Shown here one piece after another: positions 48,480 through 57,582 of a stretch of 64,000 nucleotides of DNA. Position 1 is the first letter of the stretch; each line of letters begins with the position of its first letter. This stretch comes from Planktomarina sp. GTDB taxonomy: Bacteria > Pseudomonadota > Alphaproteobacteria > Rhodobacterales > Rhodobacteraceae. The stretch lies in the NCBI GenBank assembly GCA_020630595.1, contig JAHDBC010000003.1:57523-121522 (forward strand), read 5' to 3'. The translations under genes and the position numbers were made by a program. The notes beneath the pieces were generated by a model. It did not search any database, was not told the origin of the DNA, and saw nothing but the letters and a program-made list of their open reading frames with translations.

Positions 48480-51400
48480 ATGGCAACACTTGTGTACGGT
48501 AGCGCGGGGTATGACACGATCGCGGGCAGTCCCAATGATGATTTCATTTCAACCGATCACCTGAACATCTTTTTCCAGACAGGCGGCGCAGTTCCCATAT
48601 CCGAAGATGGCGTGGTTCAGTTGTCGCTGGGCACTTCGGATTTTGGTGAAAATCATGCCGTTTTCGCGATTGCCCTTGATCCGGAATCCGAAACGATCAC
48701 CGGTGTGGAATTGGTTTGGGGCGCGACAGACGCAGATCAGGCGGATGTCGCGCTGGAAGTATCGCAGGGTCAATCGCTTGTGTTTGCGGTCTTGAAAGAC
48801 GGTGCAAATCTGAATGATTTTTCCACCATGGATCAATCTGAATTTTCTGTCGTTGTTGCAGACGATGGCACTTTCGGGGTTGCGGCAACACTGCCAGATG
48901 GATCGTCCACGGTCCTGAATGGCGACATGCTATTGTCAACAATGCCACAGGTTGCGACCGGGCACTTTTGGGATGAACAGACGCTGCAGGTGGGATTTGA
49001 AACCGGATTTGGCGGGACCGATGGGGATTACAATGATCTTTCGTTTGGCGTCACGCTCAGCGATACAACCGCGTCCGCACTGGCACCAGACGGGTTTGAA
49101 ACGGCACATGACCGCGCCGAAGGGATGCATGGGGCAGACACCCTGATTGGTTCGCAAGGCAATGATCTGCTTGTGGGGGGCGGCGCCTGGACGGAATGGC
49201 AATTGATTGATGGTCAATGGCACTATGACCCATCCGTGCTGGACCCAATGTCGCCCGAAGATCTGGCAGGACTTGATGCATCCAATGACACCCTGATCGG
49301 TGGCGCGGGTGATGACGTGCTGATCGGCAACCGGGGCGATGATGTGCTGCAGGGCGGTGCGGGGTCCGACATTTTGAACGGTGGTCTGGGTCAGGATCAG
49401 CTGTTGGGTGGGGATGGCGCAGATATCTTGAACCTTGAACAGGGCGATGACCTTGGCATTGGGGGCGATGGTCGTGATATCATCAACGCGGGTGCGGGGG
49501 ATGATGTGATTTTCGGCGACCTTTATGGCCACAATCTGATGACAGCCGAAGACCCCAATGGTGCGACGACCCACACGAATTGGACCAAAACACAGGACAC
49601 GGCAGATGGTTCTGAAACGCTGTCACAAACAATCCTGACGCAGCCGGGTCAAACCTATGATTTTACCGTTGATCTGGCCGCAAATCTGGCTGGGGGAACG
49701 GCCGCGGGCAGCGTAGAAGTCTATTGGAACGGCGAACTGATTGCGCAAAATACGGTGGAAGGTGCAACCTTTGACACAGTCACCGCCAGCTTTGTCGCAG
49801 ACAGCGATCAGGGTGTTCTTGAAATCAAAACCCAAGCAACGGAATTTGGTGCGATTGATGCCAGCCAGGCCATCGCGACCGAAGACACTGACATTGAAAC
49901 CGATGCGGGCGCGATGACGGTTGACGGTTTTGCCGCCGGGCAGGGCCACATTTATCAAGTCTTGAACGGCCATCTGCACCGATTGGATGGTGAAACAAAT
50001 TCCTACGTCGCCGTTGGGGATGACCCGGGCCTGCGCACGAATGCGATCGGGTACAACACGGAAAACAACCTGATTTACGGCATCGCCAATCAGGCAGGTG
50101 TCGATGCCAATGGCAAGCCGGTGGCTGCTGCCGATTTGGTGGTCTATGACGCGCAGGGAAACCTGTATCAGGTAGGGTCCACGAACCACAACGACGTGGT
50201 CGGTGACTTTGATCAGGATGGAAATCTTTGGACGTTCGACATCAGCCTTGATCGCGTGACAAAAATCGACGTGGATCAATTCAATGCTGATGGCAGCATG
50301 GTGTCCACAGACTATGCCATTGATCCTGATGCATACCCATTCCGGCTTTATGACATGACGTTCCACGCAGAGTCCGGGACATTCATCGGATTAAAAGGCG
50401 CACCTGAAGACGGTGGCGAAGGTTTGTTGGTTCAGATTGATGTCTCTGCCATCGATGCGGGTGGCGATCCTGTTGTTTCAACACTGCCTGTGTCGGGTGT
50501 CATGATGGATGACACATACAGCGAAGGCATGCCCAAAGGCAGCTTTGGTGCGGCGTTTTCCGATGCGGACGGCAACGTCTATGTGTCATTGAACCAAGGC
50601 GATCATGACCTGGATCCGACGACGCCGAACAAAGGCGCGATCTATCAGGTCAAGGTCGATCCCGACACAGGCGAAAGCTATCTGGATTATATGGCTGACA
50701 CGGATGCAACGTCGTCCAACGATGGCACTATGGATCCCCGCGCGACCAAGCCATTTGGCGGCGTCGATGTCGCTGCACATGTTGTGTTGGACAACACATC
50801 CCTTGTCGCCAACACGGGCGAAGGCGACATGTTGCGGGGCGCGGACGGGGCTGACTTGGTCTTCGGCGGTGGTGGCGATGATCTTATCCACGGTGGAAAC
50901 GACGATGACAGCCTGTCTGGGGACCAAGGCGCAGATCTGGTCTTTGGCGGGCAGGGCAACGACGCGCTTTTTGGCGGCGAAGCAAACGATATCCTTGAAG
51001 GCGGCATGGGCGACGACAGTCTGCTTGGCGACAATGGTCACGACATTCTGAAGGGCGACGATGGGGCCGATGAATTGTTCGGCGGGTTTGGCGATGATCG
51101 GGCCTTTGGCGGATTTGGAAATGATGAATTGTCCCTTGGGCACGGTGCGGATCGTGGGTTTGGCGGTCTTGGGGATGATGCTTTGGATGGTGGGGACGGC
51201 GACGACCATCTGGATGGGGGTGCCGGAAACGACACAGTCTTTGGGGACAGCGGGATGGATTTCGTCAAGGGCGCGGATGGCGATGATCTTGTTCGCGGCG
51301 GCGCAGGCGATGACCGCGGATATGGTGGCAACGGGGCCGACACGCTTGCCGGTGGGACGGGCGATGACACCATGATCGGAAATGCGGATGACGACCTGAT

Positions 51401-51866
51401 CTATGGAAACGAGGGCAACGATACCCTGAAAGGTGGCGACCAGGCAGACATTCTGTTCGGTGGCGCGGATGCAGACATGTTGTTTGGTGGCACAGGCAGC
51501 GACGCGCTGAATGGAGATGCCGGCAATGACAAGCTGATCGGTGGCGCTGGCGAAGATACGATCACCGGGGGTGCCGGGGCAGACCACCTGTGGGGTGGCA
51601 TGTTCATTCAAGACAACAGCGCCGATATCTTTGTCTATTCATCCGGAGGGGGAGACGACATGGTCCATGATTTTGAAACCGATCTCGACCGGATCGATTT
51701 GTCATCTTATGGGATGACGTTCGAAGAACTGCAGGAACGGTTTACGGATTTGGGATGGGCGACGGAAATCGATCTGTCCGATTTGTCTATAGACGGTGAT
51801 GTTGATCGGATCATTCTGCGGTCTGTCACCCTGGATGAATTGGTCGAAGACAATTTCATCCTCTGA
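48480..51866 (+). CDS. RTX calcium-binding protein with DUF4114-like domain and inserted beta-propeller-like (DUF6923-type) region
   Basis: N-term GFETGFGGTDGDYNDLSFGVTL; two RTX blocks flank a ~1.3-kb non-RTX insert with NAIGYNTENNLIYGIA, GNLWTFDISLDRVTKID. Confidence 0.9.
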   Translation: MATLVYGSAGYDTIAGSPNDDFISTDHLNIFFQTGGAVPISEDGVVQLSLGTSDFGENHAVFAIALDPESETITGVELVWGATDADQADVALEVSQGQSLVFAVLKDGANLNDFSTMDQSEFSVVVADDGTFGVAATLPDGSSTVLNGDMLLSTMPQVATGHFWDEQTLQVGFETGFGGTDGDYNDLSFGVTLSDTTASALAPDGFETAHDRAEGMHGADTLIGSQGNDLLVGGGAWTEWQLIDGQWHYDPSVLDPMSPEDLAGLDASNDTLIGGAGDDVLIGNRGDDVLQGGAGSDILNGGLGQDQLLGGDGADILNLEQGDDLGIGGDGRDIINAGAGDDVIFGDLYGHNLMTAEDPNGATTHTNWTKTQDTADGSETLSQTILTQPGQTYDFTVDLAANLAGGTAAGSVEVYWNGELIAQNTVEGATFDTVTASFVADSDQGVLEIKTQATEFGAIDASQAIATEDTDIETDAGAMTVDGFAAGQGHIYQVLNGHLHRLDGETNSYVAVGDDPGLRTNAIGYNTENNLIYGIANQAGVDANGKPVAAADLVVYDAQGNLYQVGSTNHNDVVGDFDQDGNLWTFDISLDRVTKIDVDQFNADGSMVSTDYAIDPDAYPFRLYDMTFHAESGTFIGLKGAPEDGGEGLLVQIDVSAIDAGGDPVVSTLPVSGVMMDDTYSEGMPKGSFGAAFSDADGNVYVSLNQGDHDLDPTTPNKGAIYQVKVDPDTGESYLDYMADTDATSSNDGTMDPRATKPFGGVDVAAHVVLDNTSLVANTGEGDMLRGADGADLVFGGGGDDLIHGGNDDDSLSGDQGADLVFGGQGNDALFGGEANDILEGGMGDDSLLGDNGHDILKGDDGADELFGGFGDDRAFGGFGNDELSLGHGADRGFGGLGDDALDGGDGDDHLDGGAGNDTVFGDSGMDFVKGADGDDLVRGGAGDDRGYGGNGADTLAGGTGDDTMIGNADDDLIYGNEGNDTLKGGDQADILFGGADADMLFGGTGSDALNGDAGNDKLIGGAGEDTITGGAGADHLWGGMFIQDNSADIFVYSSGGGDDMVHDFETDLDRIDLSSYGMTFEELQERFTDLGWATEIDLSDLSIDGDVDRIILRSVTLDELVEDNFIL
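49290..49530 (+). repeat. RTX repeat block 1
   Basis: NDTLIGGAGDDVLIGNRGDDVLQGGAGSDILNGGLGQDQLLGGDGADILN. Confidence 0.88.
50818..51610 (+). repeat. RTX repeat block 2
   Basis: GADGADLVFGGGGDDLIHGGNDDDSLSGDQGADLVFGGQGNDALFGGEAND... Confidence 0.9.
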
Positions 51867-51889
51867 TCGCAATGGGCGGTGCAAATCAA

Positions 51890-51918
51890 AGGGCCACCCA
51901 GCATTGCTGGATGGCCCT
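51890..51918. terminator. probable bidirectional terminator hairpin between convergent genes
   Basis: AGGGCCACCCAGC-ATT-GCTGGATGGCCCT, 12 of 13 bp paired; weak U-tract on minus side (TTTGATTT). Confidence 0.65.
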
Positions 51919-51943
51919 GATGGCGGCGTAACACTGGGGCGGA

Positions 51944-53002
51944 TCACCGAATGCGTTGTTCGGTGTTGCCATCAAACAGGCGGGCCGTGGCTGTATCAAT
52001 CGTAAGCCCAACATGATCGCCTTCGTTTGCAGAAGTGATCCCGCGTTCTTCCACGATCAGTTTTTCCCCGGTTTCCGACACAAGATAGGCGTAAGACACA
52101 CCCCCCAGGCTTTCTGTCATTTCAACGCGGTGGGTTGCCCCGGCCGGATCGATCGTCAAATGTTCAGGGCGCAGGCCCAAAATGACGCTTGTCCCGTCAG
52201 AGGGCATGGTGACATCCAGCTTCACCGCCGACTTCAGCGCAGGAACATCCACCGCGCCGCCTGAAACGGTTCCGTTCAGGAAATTCATTGATGGGCTGCC
52301 AATGAACCCGGCCACGAATTTGTTGTCGGGATCATTGTACAGATCCAAGGGCGCACCCACCTGTTCGATCACACCCTTGCGCAGAACAACAATCTTGTCT
52401 GCCAGCGTCATGGCTTCGACCTGATCGTGGGTCACATAGATCATTGTTGCGCCAATTTCCTTGTGCAGCCGCGCGATTTCGACACGCATTTCAACGCGCA
52501 ATTCAGCATCAAGGTTGGACAAGGGTTCGTCGAACAAAAACACTTCGGGGCCGCGTACAATGGCCCGGCCAATCGAAACGCGCTGACGCTGACCGCCAGA
52601 CAGTGCCGCGGGTTTGCGTTTCAGATATTCATCAAGGCGCAGAATGCGGCTTGCTTCGGCCACCTTGGATTCGATTTCGGCTTTGGGGTGCCCGTTCATC
52701 TTTAGGCCAAATCCCATGTTTTCCTTGACCGTCATGTGCGGGTACAGCGCATAGGTCTGGAACACCATCGCCACGCCGCGGCGTGCCGGGTCTTCGGTTG
52801 TGACGTCGCGGTCGCCGATGTGGATGGCGCCGTCGGTCGTTTCTTCCAGCCCTGCAACCATGCGCAGCAGGGTGGATTTGCCGCAACCGGACGGACCGAC
52901 AAACACGCAGAATTCGCCGTCTTTTATGTCCAGATCCACGCCGTGAATGACCTGCACGTCGCCGTAGCGTTTAATGACATTGTTCAGTGTTACACCAGAC
53001 AT
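51944..53002 (-). CDS. sugar ABC transporter ATP-binding protein (UgpC/MsmK family)
   Basis: VFVGPSGCGKSTLLRMVAGLEETTDG, LSGGQRQRVSIGRAIVRGPEVFLFDEPLSNLDAELR, TOBE domain. Confidence 0.95.
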   Translation of the reverse strand: MSGVTLNNVIKRYGDVQVIHGVDLDIKDGEFCVFVGPSGCGKSTLLRMVAGLEETTDGAIHIGDRDVTTEDPARRGVAMVFQTYALYPHMTVKENMGFGLKMNGHPKAEIESKVAEASRILRLDEYLKRKPAALSGGQRQRVSIGRAIVRGPEVFLFDEPLSNLDAELRVEMRVEIARLHKEIGATMIYVTHDQVEAMTLADKIVVLRKGVIEQVGAPLDLYNDPDNKFVAGFIGSPSMNFLNGTVSGGAVDVPALKSAVKLDVTMPSDGTSVILGLRPEHLTIDPAGATHRVEMTESLGGVSYAYLVSETGEKLIVEERGITSANEGDHVGLTIDTATARLFDGNTEQRIR

Positions 53003-53023
53003 GGAGGGACCCCTTTTGTTCGG

Positions 53024-53818
53024 CTAATGAGTTGTGAGTTTGTCTGGAAACCGCCATGCCGCCACATCCGTGGCAACAGCCTGCGCCGTCTGTTGCAGCA
53101 ACGGCGCAAAGGTTTCCAGTTGTTCAAGTGAGATTCGGTCGGTCGAGCTTGTCAACGACAGCGCGCCCAGAACCCGGCGCTTTTCCGAAAGAATCGGTGC
53201 GGCCACGCAGATGATGCCAGGTTCATGTTCTTCGCGGTCCAGTGCGTATCCCGTTTCACGGATCTGGTCCAATTCCACAAGCATCTGGTGTTCCGAAGAA
53301 ATCGTGTGTTCGGTAAAGATATGAAAGCTTTGCTGGGCCAACGCATGGCGCAACGCGGCCGCGTCCAAAAACGCCAGCATCGCTTTGCCAACACCGGTGC
53401 AATAGGCCGGTCCGACTTTGCCAGCTTCGGAATACATGGGCAGGGGGGACAGTGCGTTCACCTTGTCTACGTACAGAACCTGCGCATGATCAAGCTGCGC
53501 CAGATGGATCGTCTTACCTGTTGTTTTGCTTAGGATTTCCAGCGCAGGACGTGCGATTGGGGCAAGGCTGCTTTGCTGCCATGCCGCGTGGGCCAACCGC
53601 ACCAACCTGACGCCCAGCCGGTAGGTCTGCGTGTCACGATCATACATCAGCATGCCTTGGTTCGTCAGCGTCTGGACAAAGCGGTACAGCGTTGCCTTGG
53701 GGAATGGGGATGCATCCTGAAGTTCGCCAAACCGAACGGGGCGGCCAATTCGGGCCACTTGATCCAGCACATCCAGTGCTTTGCCGACCGTGCCGTCTGC
53801 GCGCTGCGCTTCGGCCAT
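53024..53818 (-). CDS. IclR-family transcriptional regulator
   Basis: N-terminal wHTH (FPKATLYRFVQTLTNQGML), C-terminal effector domain (GVGKAMLAFLD, GYALDREEHEPGIICVAAPI). Confidence 0.94.
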   Translation of the reverse strand: MAEAQRADGTVGKALDVLDQVARIGRPVRFGELQDASPFPKATLYRFVQTLTNQGMLMYDRDTQTYRLGVRLVRLAHAAWQQSSLAPIARPALEILSKTTGKTIHLAQLDHAQVLYVDKVNALSPLPMYSEAGKVGPAYCTGVGKAMLAFLDAAALRHALAQQSFHIFTEHTISSEHQMLVELDQIRETGYALDREEHEPGIICVAAPILSEKRRVLGALSLTSSTDRISLEQLETFAPLLQQTAQAVATDVAAWRFPDKLTTH

Positions 53819-53870
53819 AGCTTTCCTCCCCTAGCGGACCGACCGAATTGTTATTGTGCCGTTCTGGTCC

Positions 53871-53935
53871 GTGAAACTGTTGACAAGCATAGGCGAGTCG
53901 CTGTTATGATTTCAACATCTAAAACTAGGTTTCAC
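53871..53935. promoter_or_regulatory. candidate promoter (TTGACA-N18-TTATGA) flanked by inverted 7-mers GTGAAAC/GTTTCAC
   Basis: GTGAAAC 53871-53877, TTGACA 53880-53885, TTATGA 53904-53909, GTTTCAC 53929-53935, between iclR and SBP genes. Confidence 0.5.
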
Positions 53936-53999
53936 TATTTGAGATTAGCGGGGCCTGGTCGAAGAACTAAATATTCTGGAACCACCTAGGGAGGATATC

Positions 54000-55259
54000 A
54001 TGCGTTCCATGTTGAAAGCGTCCGTTGCGGCGCTTGGTATTGTTGCGGCTACGGCAACTGCAGGTTTGGCTGCAGGTCACGCAAAACTCGAAGGCACACT
54101 GCGGATCATGTCTGACATGTCCAACCCTGCACCCCGTGCAGTGATGGAAAGCCTGGCAGCTGAATTCGATGCAATGCACCCCGATCTGACAGTTGATCTG
54201 GAAGTCGTTGACCGTGAAGCGTGGAAAACACAAATCCGCAACGCGCTGTCTGCAAACGCCCCTGACGTTGTGAACTGGTATGCTGCAAACCGCATGCTGC
54301 CATACGTGAACGCGAACCTGTTCATGGATATCACAGACATGTACGACAACGGCGATCTGCCGGGTCTGGATTCTGTGCGCGGCGCGATGGAAATCGACGG
54401 CAAAGCCTATGGTGTGCCTTACACATACTACCAGTGGGGCATCTATTACCGCGAAGACATCTTCAACGAACTGGGTCTGGAAGAGCCAACAACGTTCGAA
54501 GCTGAACTGGCAAACTGCGAAAAAATCCTTGCATCCGGCAAGAAATGCTATGCCATCGGGACAAAGTTCCTGTGGACTGCTGGCGGTTGGTTTGACTACC
54601 TGAACATGCGGACAAATGGTTTCGACCACCACATGCAACTGGCCCGCGGCGAACTGTCTTGGACCGAAGATGCAGGTGTTCGCGAAACATTCGCAAACTG
54701 GCGCAAGATCATCGACATGGGCGGTTACATCGATGACCACCAGTCATACAGCTGGCAAGAAGCGCTGAACTTCATGACAGACGGTGATGCAACGGCTTAC
54801 CTGATCGGTAACTTTGCTGTGGCCCCAATGCGTGAAGCTGGGCTGGATGACAGCCAGATCGACTTCTACCAGTTCCCAATGATCAACGATCATCCAATGG
54901 GTGAAGATGCGCCAACAGATACGTTCCACATCCCATCGGGTGCACAGAACGTTGAAGCTGCAAAAGCATTCTTGCAGTTCGTCACATCCCCAGAGGTTCA
55001 GTCGAAAATCAACATGGATCTGGGTCAGCTGCCAATCAATGCGAACGCATCTGTAGCTGATGATGAATTCATCAAGCAAGGGTTCGAAATGCTGTCGAAC
55101 AACGCCACTGGCGGGATCGCACAGTTCTTTGACCGCGACTTCCCAGCAGAAATGGCGTCCGTCGGTATGGAAGGCCTGCAGGAATTCATGGTGTTCCCAG
55201 ACAACCTGGAAGACATCCTGGTCCGTATGGAAGATGCACGTCAGCGTATCTACAACTAA
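54000..55259 (+). CDS. extracellular sugar-binding protein of ABC transporter
   Basis: Signal peptide MRSMLKASVAALGIVAATATAGLAAG; family 1 SBP fold features; followed by MalF/MalG-type permeases. Confidence 0.94.
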   Translation: MRSMLKASVAALGIVAATATAGLAAGHAKLEGTLRIMSDMSNPAPRAVMESLAAEFDAMHPDLTVDLEVVDREAWKTQIRNALSANAPDVVNWYAANRMLPYVNANLFMDITDMYDNGDLPGLDSVRGAMEIDGKAYGVPYTYYQWGIYYREDIFNELGLEEPTTFEAELANCEKILASGKKCYAIGTKFLWTAGGWFDYLNMRTNGFDHHMQLARGELSWTEDAGVRETFANWRKIIDMGGYIDDHQSYSWQEALNFMTDGDATAYLIGNFAVAPMREAGLDDSQIDFYQFPMINDHPMGEDAPTDTFHIPSGAQNVEAAKAFLQFVTSPEVQSKINMDLGQLPINANASVADDEFIKQGFEMLSNNATGGIAQFFDRDFPAEMASVGMEGLQEFMVFPDNLEDILVRMEDARQRIYN

Positions 55260-55275
55260 GATCATCTGATCATCC

Positions 55276-55355
55276 GGGGTGCGGTTTTCGGACCGCGCCC
55301 CACCCCCGAAATCCGGGGTCACAATGCGTACACCCCCTGTACACCCCCCGTACAG
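55276..55355 (+). promoter_or_regulatory. intercistronic hairpin cluster and GTACACCCCC direct repeats between SBP and permease
   Basis: GGGGTGCGGT-TTTCGG-ACCGCGCCCC (55276-55301), CCCCG-aaatc-CGGGG (55304-55318), then GTACACCCCCTGTACACCCCCCGTACAG. Confidence 0.65.
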
Positions 55356-55430
55356 ACAGATGTCAGCTTATTCGCAACCGCCCTCTTGGCTGTTTCGTAT
55401 GGTCTGATCACCAAAAAGAAGGGACATCCC

Positions 55431-56360
55431 ATGTCGTCTGCCGCAAAGAACCAAAGTTGGTACAAGCGCAACGAGATTGCGGTGACCCCTTGGCTGTTCT
55501 TGCTGCCGGGGATCCTGTTTTTCGCGATCTATGTGATCATCCCAATCTTCCAATCCTTTTGGATCAGCTTTCACCAATGGGATGGTCTGGGCGAAAAAAC
55601 ATGGGTTGGGTTGGGCAATTATGAACGCCTGATCGGGTTCGGGGAATATGACAAGCCGGACCGCAAATTCACGGTGTCGTTCTGGAACAACGTCACGTGG
55701 TTGATCCTGTATCTGTTGGCGATCCCGCTGGGCCTGTTCATCGCACTTTTGCTGAACCAAAAAGTCATGGGGATCCGGCTGTACAAATCGTTGTTCTTTT
55801 TCCCCTTCGTGTTGTCGCAGGTTGTGGTGGGGCTGGTGTTCAGCTGGTTCTATCTTCCCAAAGAAGGGTTGTTGAACGCCATTCTGACGACGTTTGGAAT
55901 GGAACCCGTCAACATTCTGGGGGACCCATCGACCGCGACCTATGGCATTATCGCTGCCGGCCTGTGGCCGCAGACGGCCTATTGTATGATCCTGTACCTG
56001 ACCGGGCTGAACGCTGTTGACCCCGAACAGATCGAAGCCGGGCGTTTGGATGGTGCGAAGGGGGGGCGCATGCTGTGGCATGTGGTGCTGCCCCAGCTGA
56101 AACCCGCGACATTCATCGCCTTTGTCGTGACAATCATCGGTGCGCTGCGGTCGTTTGATTTCATCGCTGTGATGACAAACGGTGGGCCGTTCGGGTCGAC
56201 CCGCGTGCTGTCGTTCTTCATGTTCGAAGAATCCCTGTCTGAATTCGGGTTCCGCATGGGCTACGGCGCCGCGATTGCGGTGGTCTTGTTCTTCATCATG
56301 CTGTTCTTCATCGCGTACTTCCTGTGGTCGATGTATCAAGACGAACGGGGGAAACGCTGA
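55431..56360 (+). CDS. sugar ABC transporter permease (MalF-like)
   Basis: EQIEAGRLDGAKGGRMLWHVVLPQLKP EAA-type loop; 6 TM segments. Confidence 0.94.
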   Translation: MSSAAKNQSWYKRNEIAVTPWLFLLPGILFFAIYVIIPIFQSFWISFHQWDGLGEKTWVGLGNYERLIGFGEYDKPDRKFTVSFWNNVTWLILYLLAIPLGLFIALLLNQKVMGIRLYKSLFFFPFVLSQVVVGLVFSWFYLPKEGLLNAILTTFGMEPVNILGDPSTATYGIIAAGLWPQTAYCMILYLTGLNAVDPEQIEAGRLDGAKGGRMLWHVVLPQLKPATFIAFVVTIIGALRSFDFIAVMTNGGPFGSTRVLSFFMFEESLSEFGFRMGYGAAIAVVLFFIMLFFIAYFLWSMYQDERGKR

Positions 56361-56719
56361 TGGCCGTTACCCGACAGGATGTCGACGGCCTGTGTGCGGC
56401 GCACGCTGGCGCTGTGCAGGGTCACCCGCCCGATGAATTGTCGTGCTGGAAAGTTGGCGGCAAAATGTTTGCCTGCTTTTCAAGTGCGACCGACGCGAAT
56501 GGTGTTTCTGTGAAATGCCCGGATGTTGAAACAGCCGCCATGCTGATCGATGCAGGCGCCGCGATCAAAGCACGGTATTTCCACAAAAGCTGGGTCACTT
56601 TGCCATTTGCCAACACGGACTTGGGCGAAGCAGAACACCGCATCGCAGTGTCATACGAAAAAATTCGCAGCGGTTTGCCAAAGGCCGTCCATCAGTTGCT
56701 TTCAGAAGGGACCGCCTGA
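56360..56719 (+). CDS. MmcQ/YjbR family protein
   Basis: CWKVGGKMFACFS, KARYFHKSWVTLPFAN, ISVSYEKIRSGLPKAVHQLL-like pattern; TGATG coupling to the upstream permease. Confidence 0.8.
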   Translation: MAVTRQDVDGLCAAHAGAVQGHPPDELSCWKVGGKMFACFSSATDANGVSVKCPDVETAAMLIDAGAAIKARYFHKSWVTLPFANTDLGEAEHRIAVSYEKIRSGLPKAVHQLLSEGTA

Positions 56720-56720
56720 C

Positions 56721-57569
56721 ATGTTCCCCAAACCGATAGAAAAATCATCCCGTGGTGTTCAGATTGGCTATCAGGTTGCGCTGCCTTTTGCGCTGATCGT
56801 GTGGCTGTTGCCGCTGATTGCTGTCGCCGTCTTTTCGATCAAGCCTGACTCTGATTTCACCAACGGCAATTACTGGGGGCTGCCTTCCAGTTTCGAAGGC
56901 TTCACCAACTACGGCAAGGTGTTCTTTGAATCAGATATGCCGCGGTACATGATCAATTCCGTGTTGATCACAGTGCCAACGGTGATCGGCGCGATTGCCC
57001 TGTCGTCGATGACGGGCTTTGCGTTGGGCGTGTACAAGTTCCGCGCGAACCTTTGGATTTTCTTCATGTTCATCGCCGGGAACTTCGTGCCGTTTCAGAT
57101 TTTGATGGTGCCAGTGCGTGATCTTTCGGTCAGCATGGGGCTGTACGACACAAAAATGGGTCTGGTTCTGTTCCATATCGCGTTCCAGACCGGGTTCTGC
57201 ACGTTGTTCATGCGGAACTTTATCAAGGCGCTTCCGTTCGAACTGATCGAAGCCGCCCGGGTCGAAGGGATCGCGGAATGGCGGATTTTCTGGTACGTTG
57301 TTCTGCCGCTGATGAAGCCCGCGCTTGCGGCATTGGCCGTGCTGATCTTCACGTTTATCTGGAACGATTATTTCTGGGCGGTGGTTTTGACCCAAGGCCC
57401 TGATGCCCAACCCGTGACCGCAGGGATCACCAGCTTCAATTCGCAATTCCGCGCCGCCTATCATCTGATGAGCGCCGGTTCGATTGTCGCGGCGCTGCCC
57501 CCGGTTCTGATGTTTTTCTTGATGCAAAAGCACTTCATCGCGGGCCTGACCCTTGGTGCTGTAAAGTAA
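56721..57569 (+). CDS. carbohydrate ABC transporter permease (MalG-like)
   Basis: ELIEAARVEGIAEWRIFWYVVLPLMKPALAALAVLIFTFIWNDYFW. Confidence 0.95.
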   Translation: MFPKPIEKSSRGVQIGYQVALPFALIVWLLPLIAVAVFSIKPDSDFTNGNYWGLPSSFEGFTNYGKVFFESDMPRYMINSVLITVPTVIGAIALSSMTGFALGVYKFRANLWIFFMFIAGNFVPFQILMVPVRDLSVSMGLYDTKMGLVLFHIAFQTGFCTLFMRNFIKALPFELIEAARVEGIAEWRIFWYVVLPLMKPALAALAVLIFTFIWNDYFWAVVLTQGPDAQPVTAGITSFNSQFRAAYHLMSAGSIVAALPPVLMFFLMQKHFIAGLTLGAVK

Positions 57570-57582
57570 ACGGAACTTACAA

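Noticed and set aside
50586-51611. 341-aa minus-strand ORF, and plus-strand ORFs at 45608-46915 opposite the RTX repeats
   Set aside because: Reverse complement of GGxGxD repeats yields low-complexity open frames; not independent genes.
45542-51866. RTX genes as hemolysin/cytotoxin
   Set aside because: No pore-forming hydrophobic domain, acyltransferase gene or catalytic lipase/protease motif seen; the RTX repeats only indicate Ca-binding and probable T1SS export.
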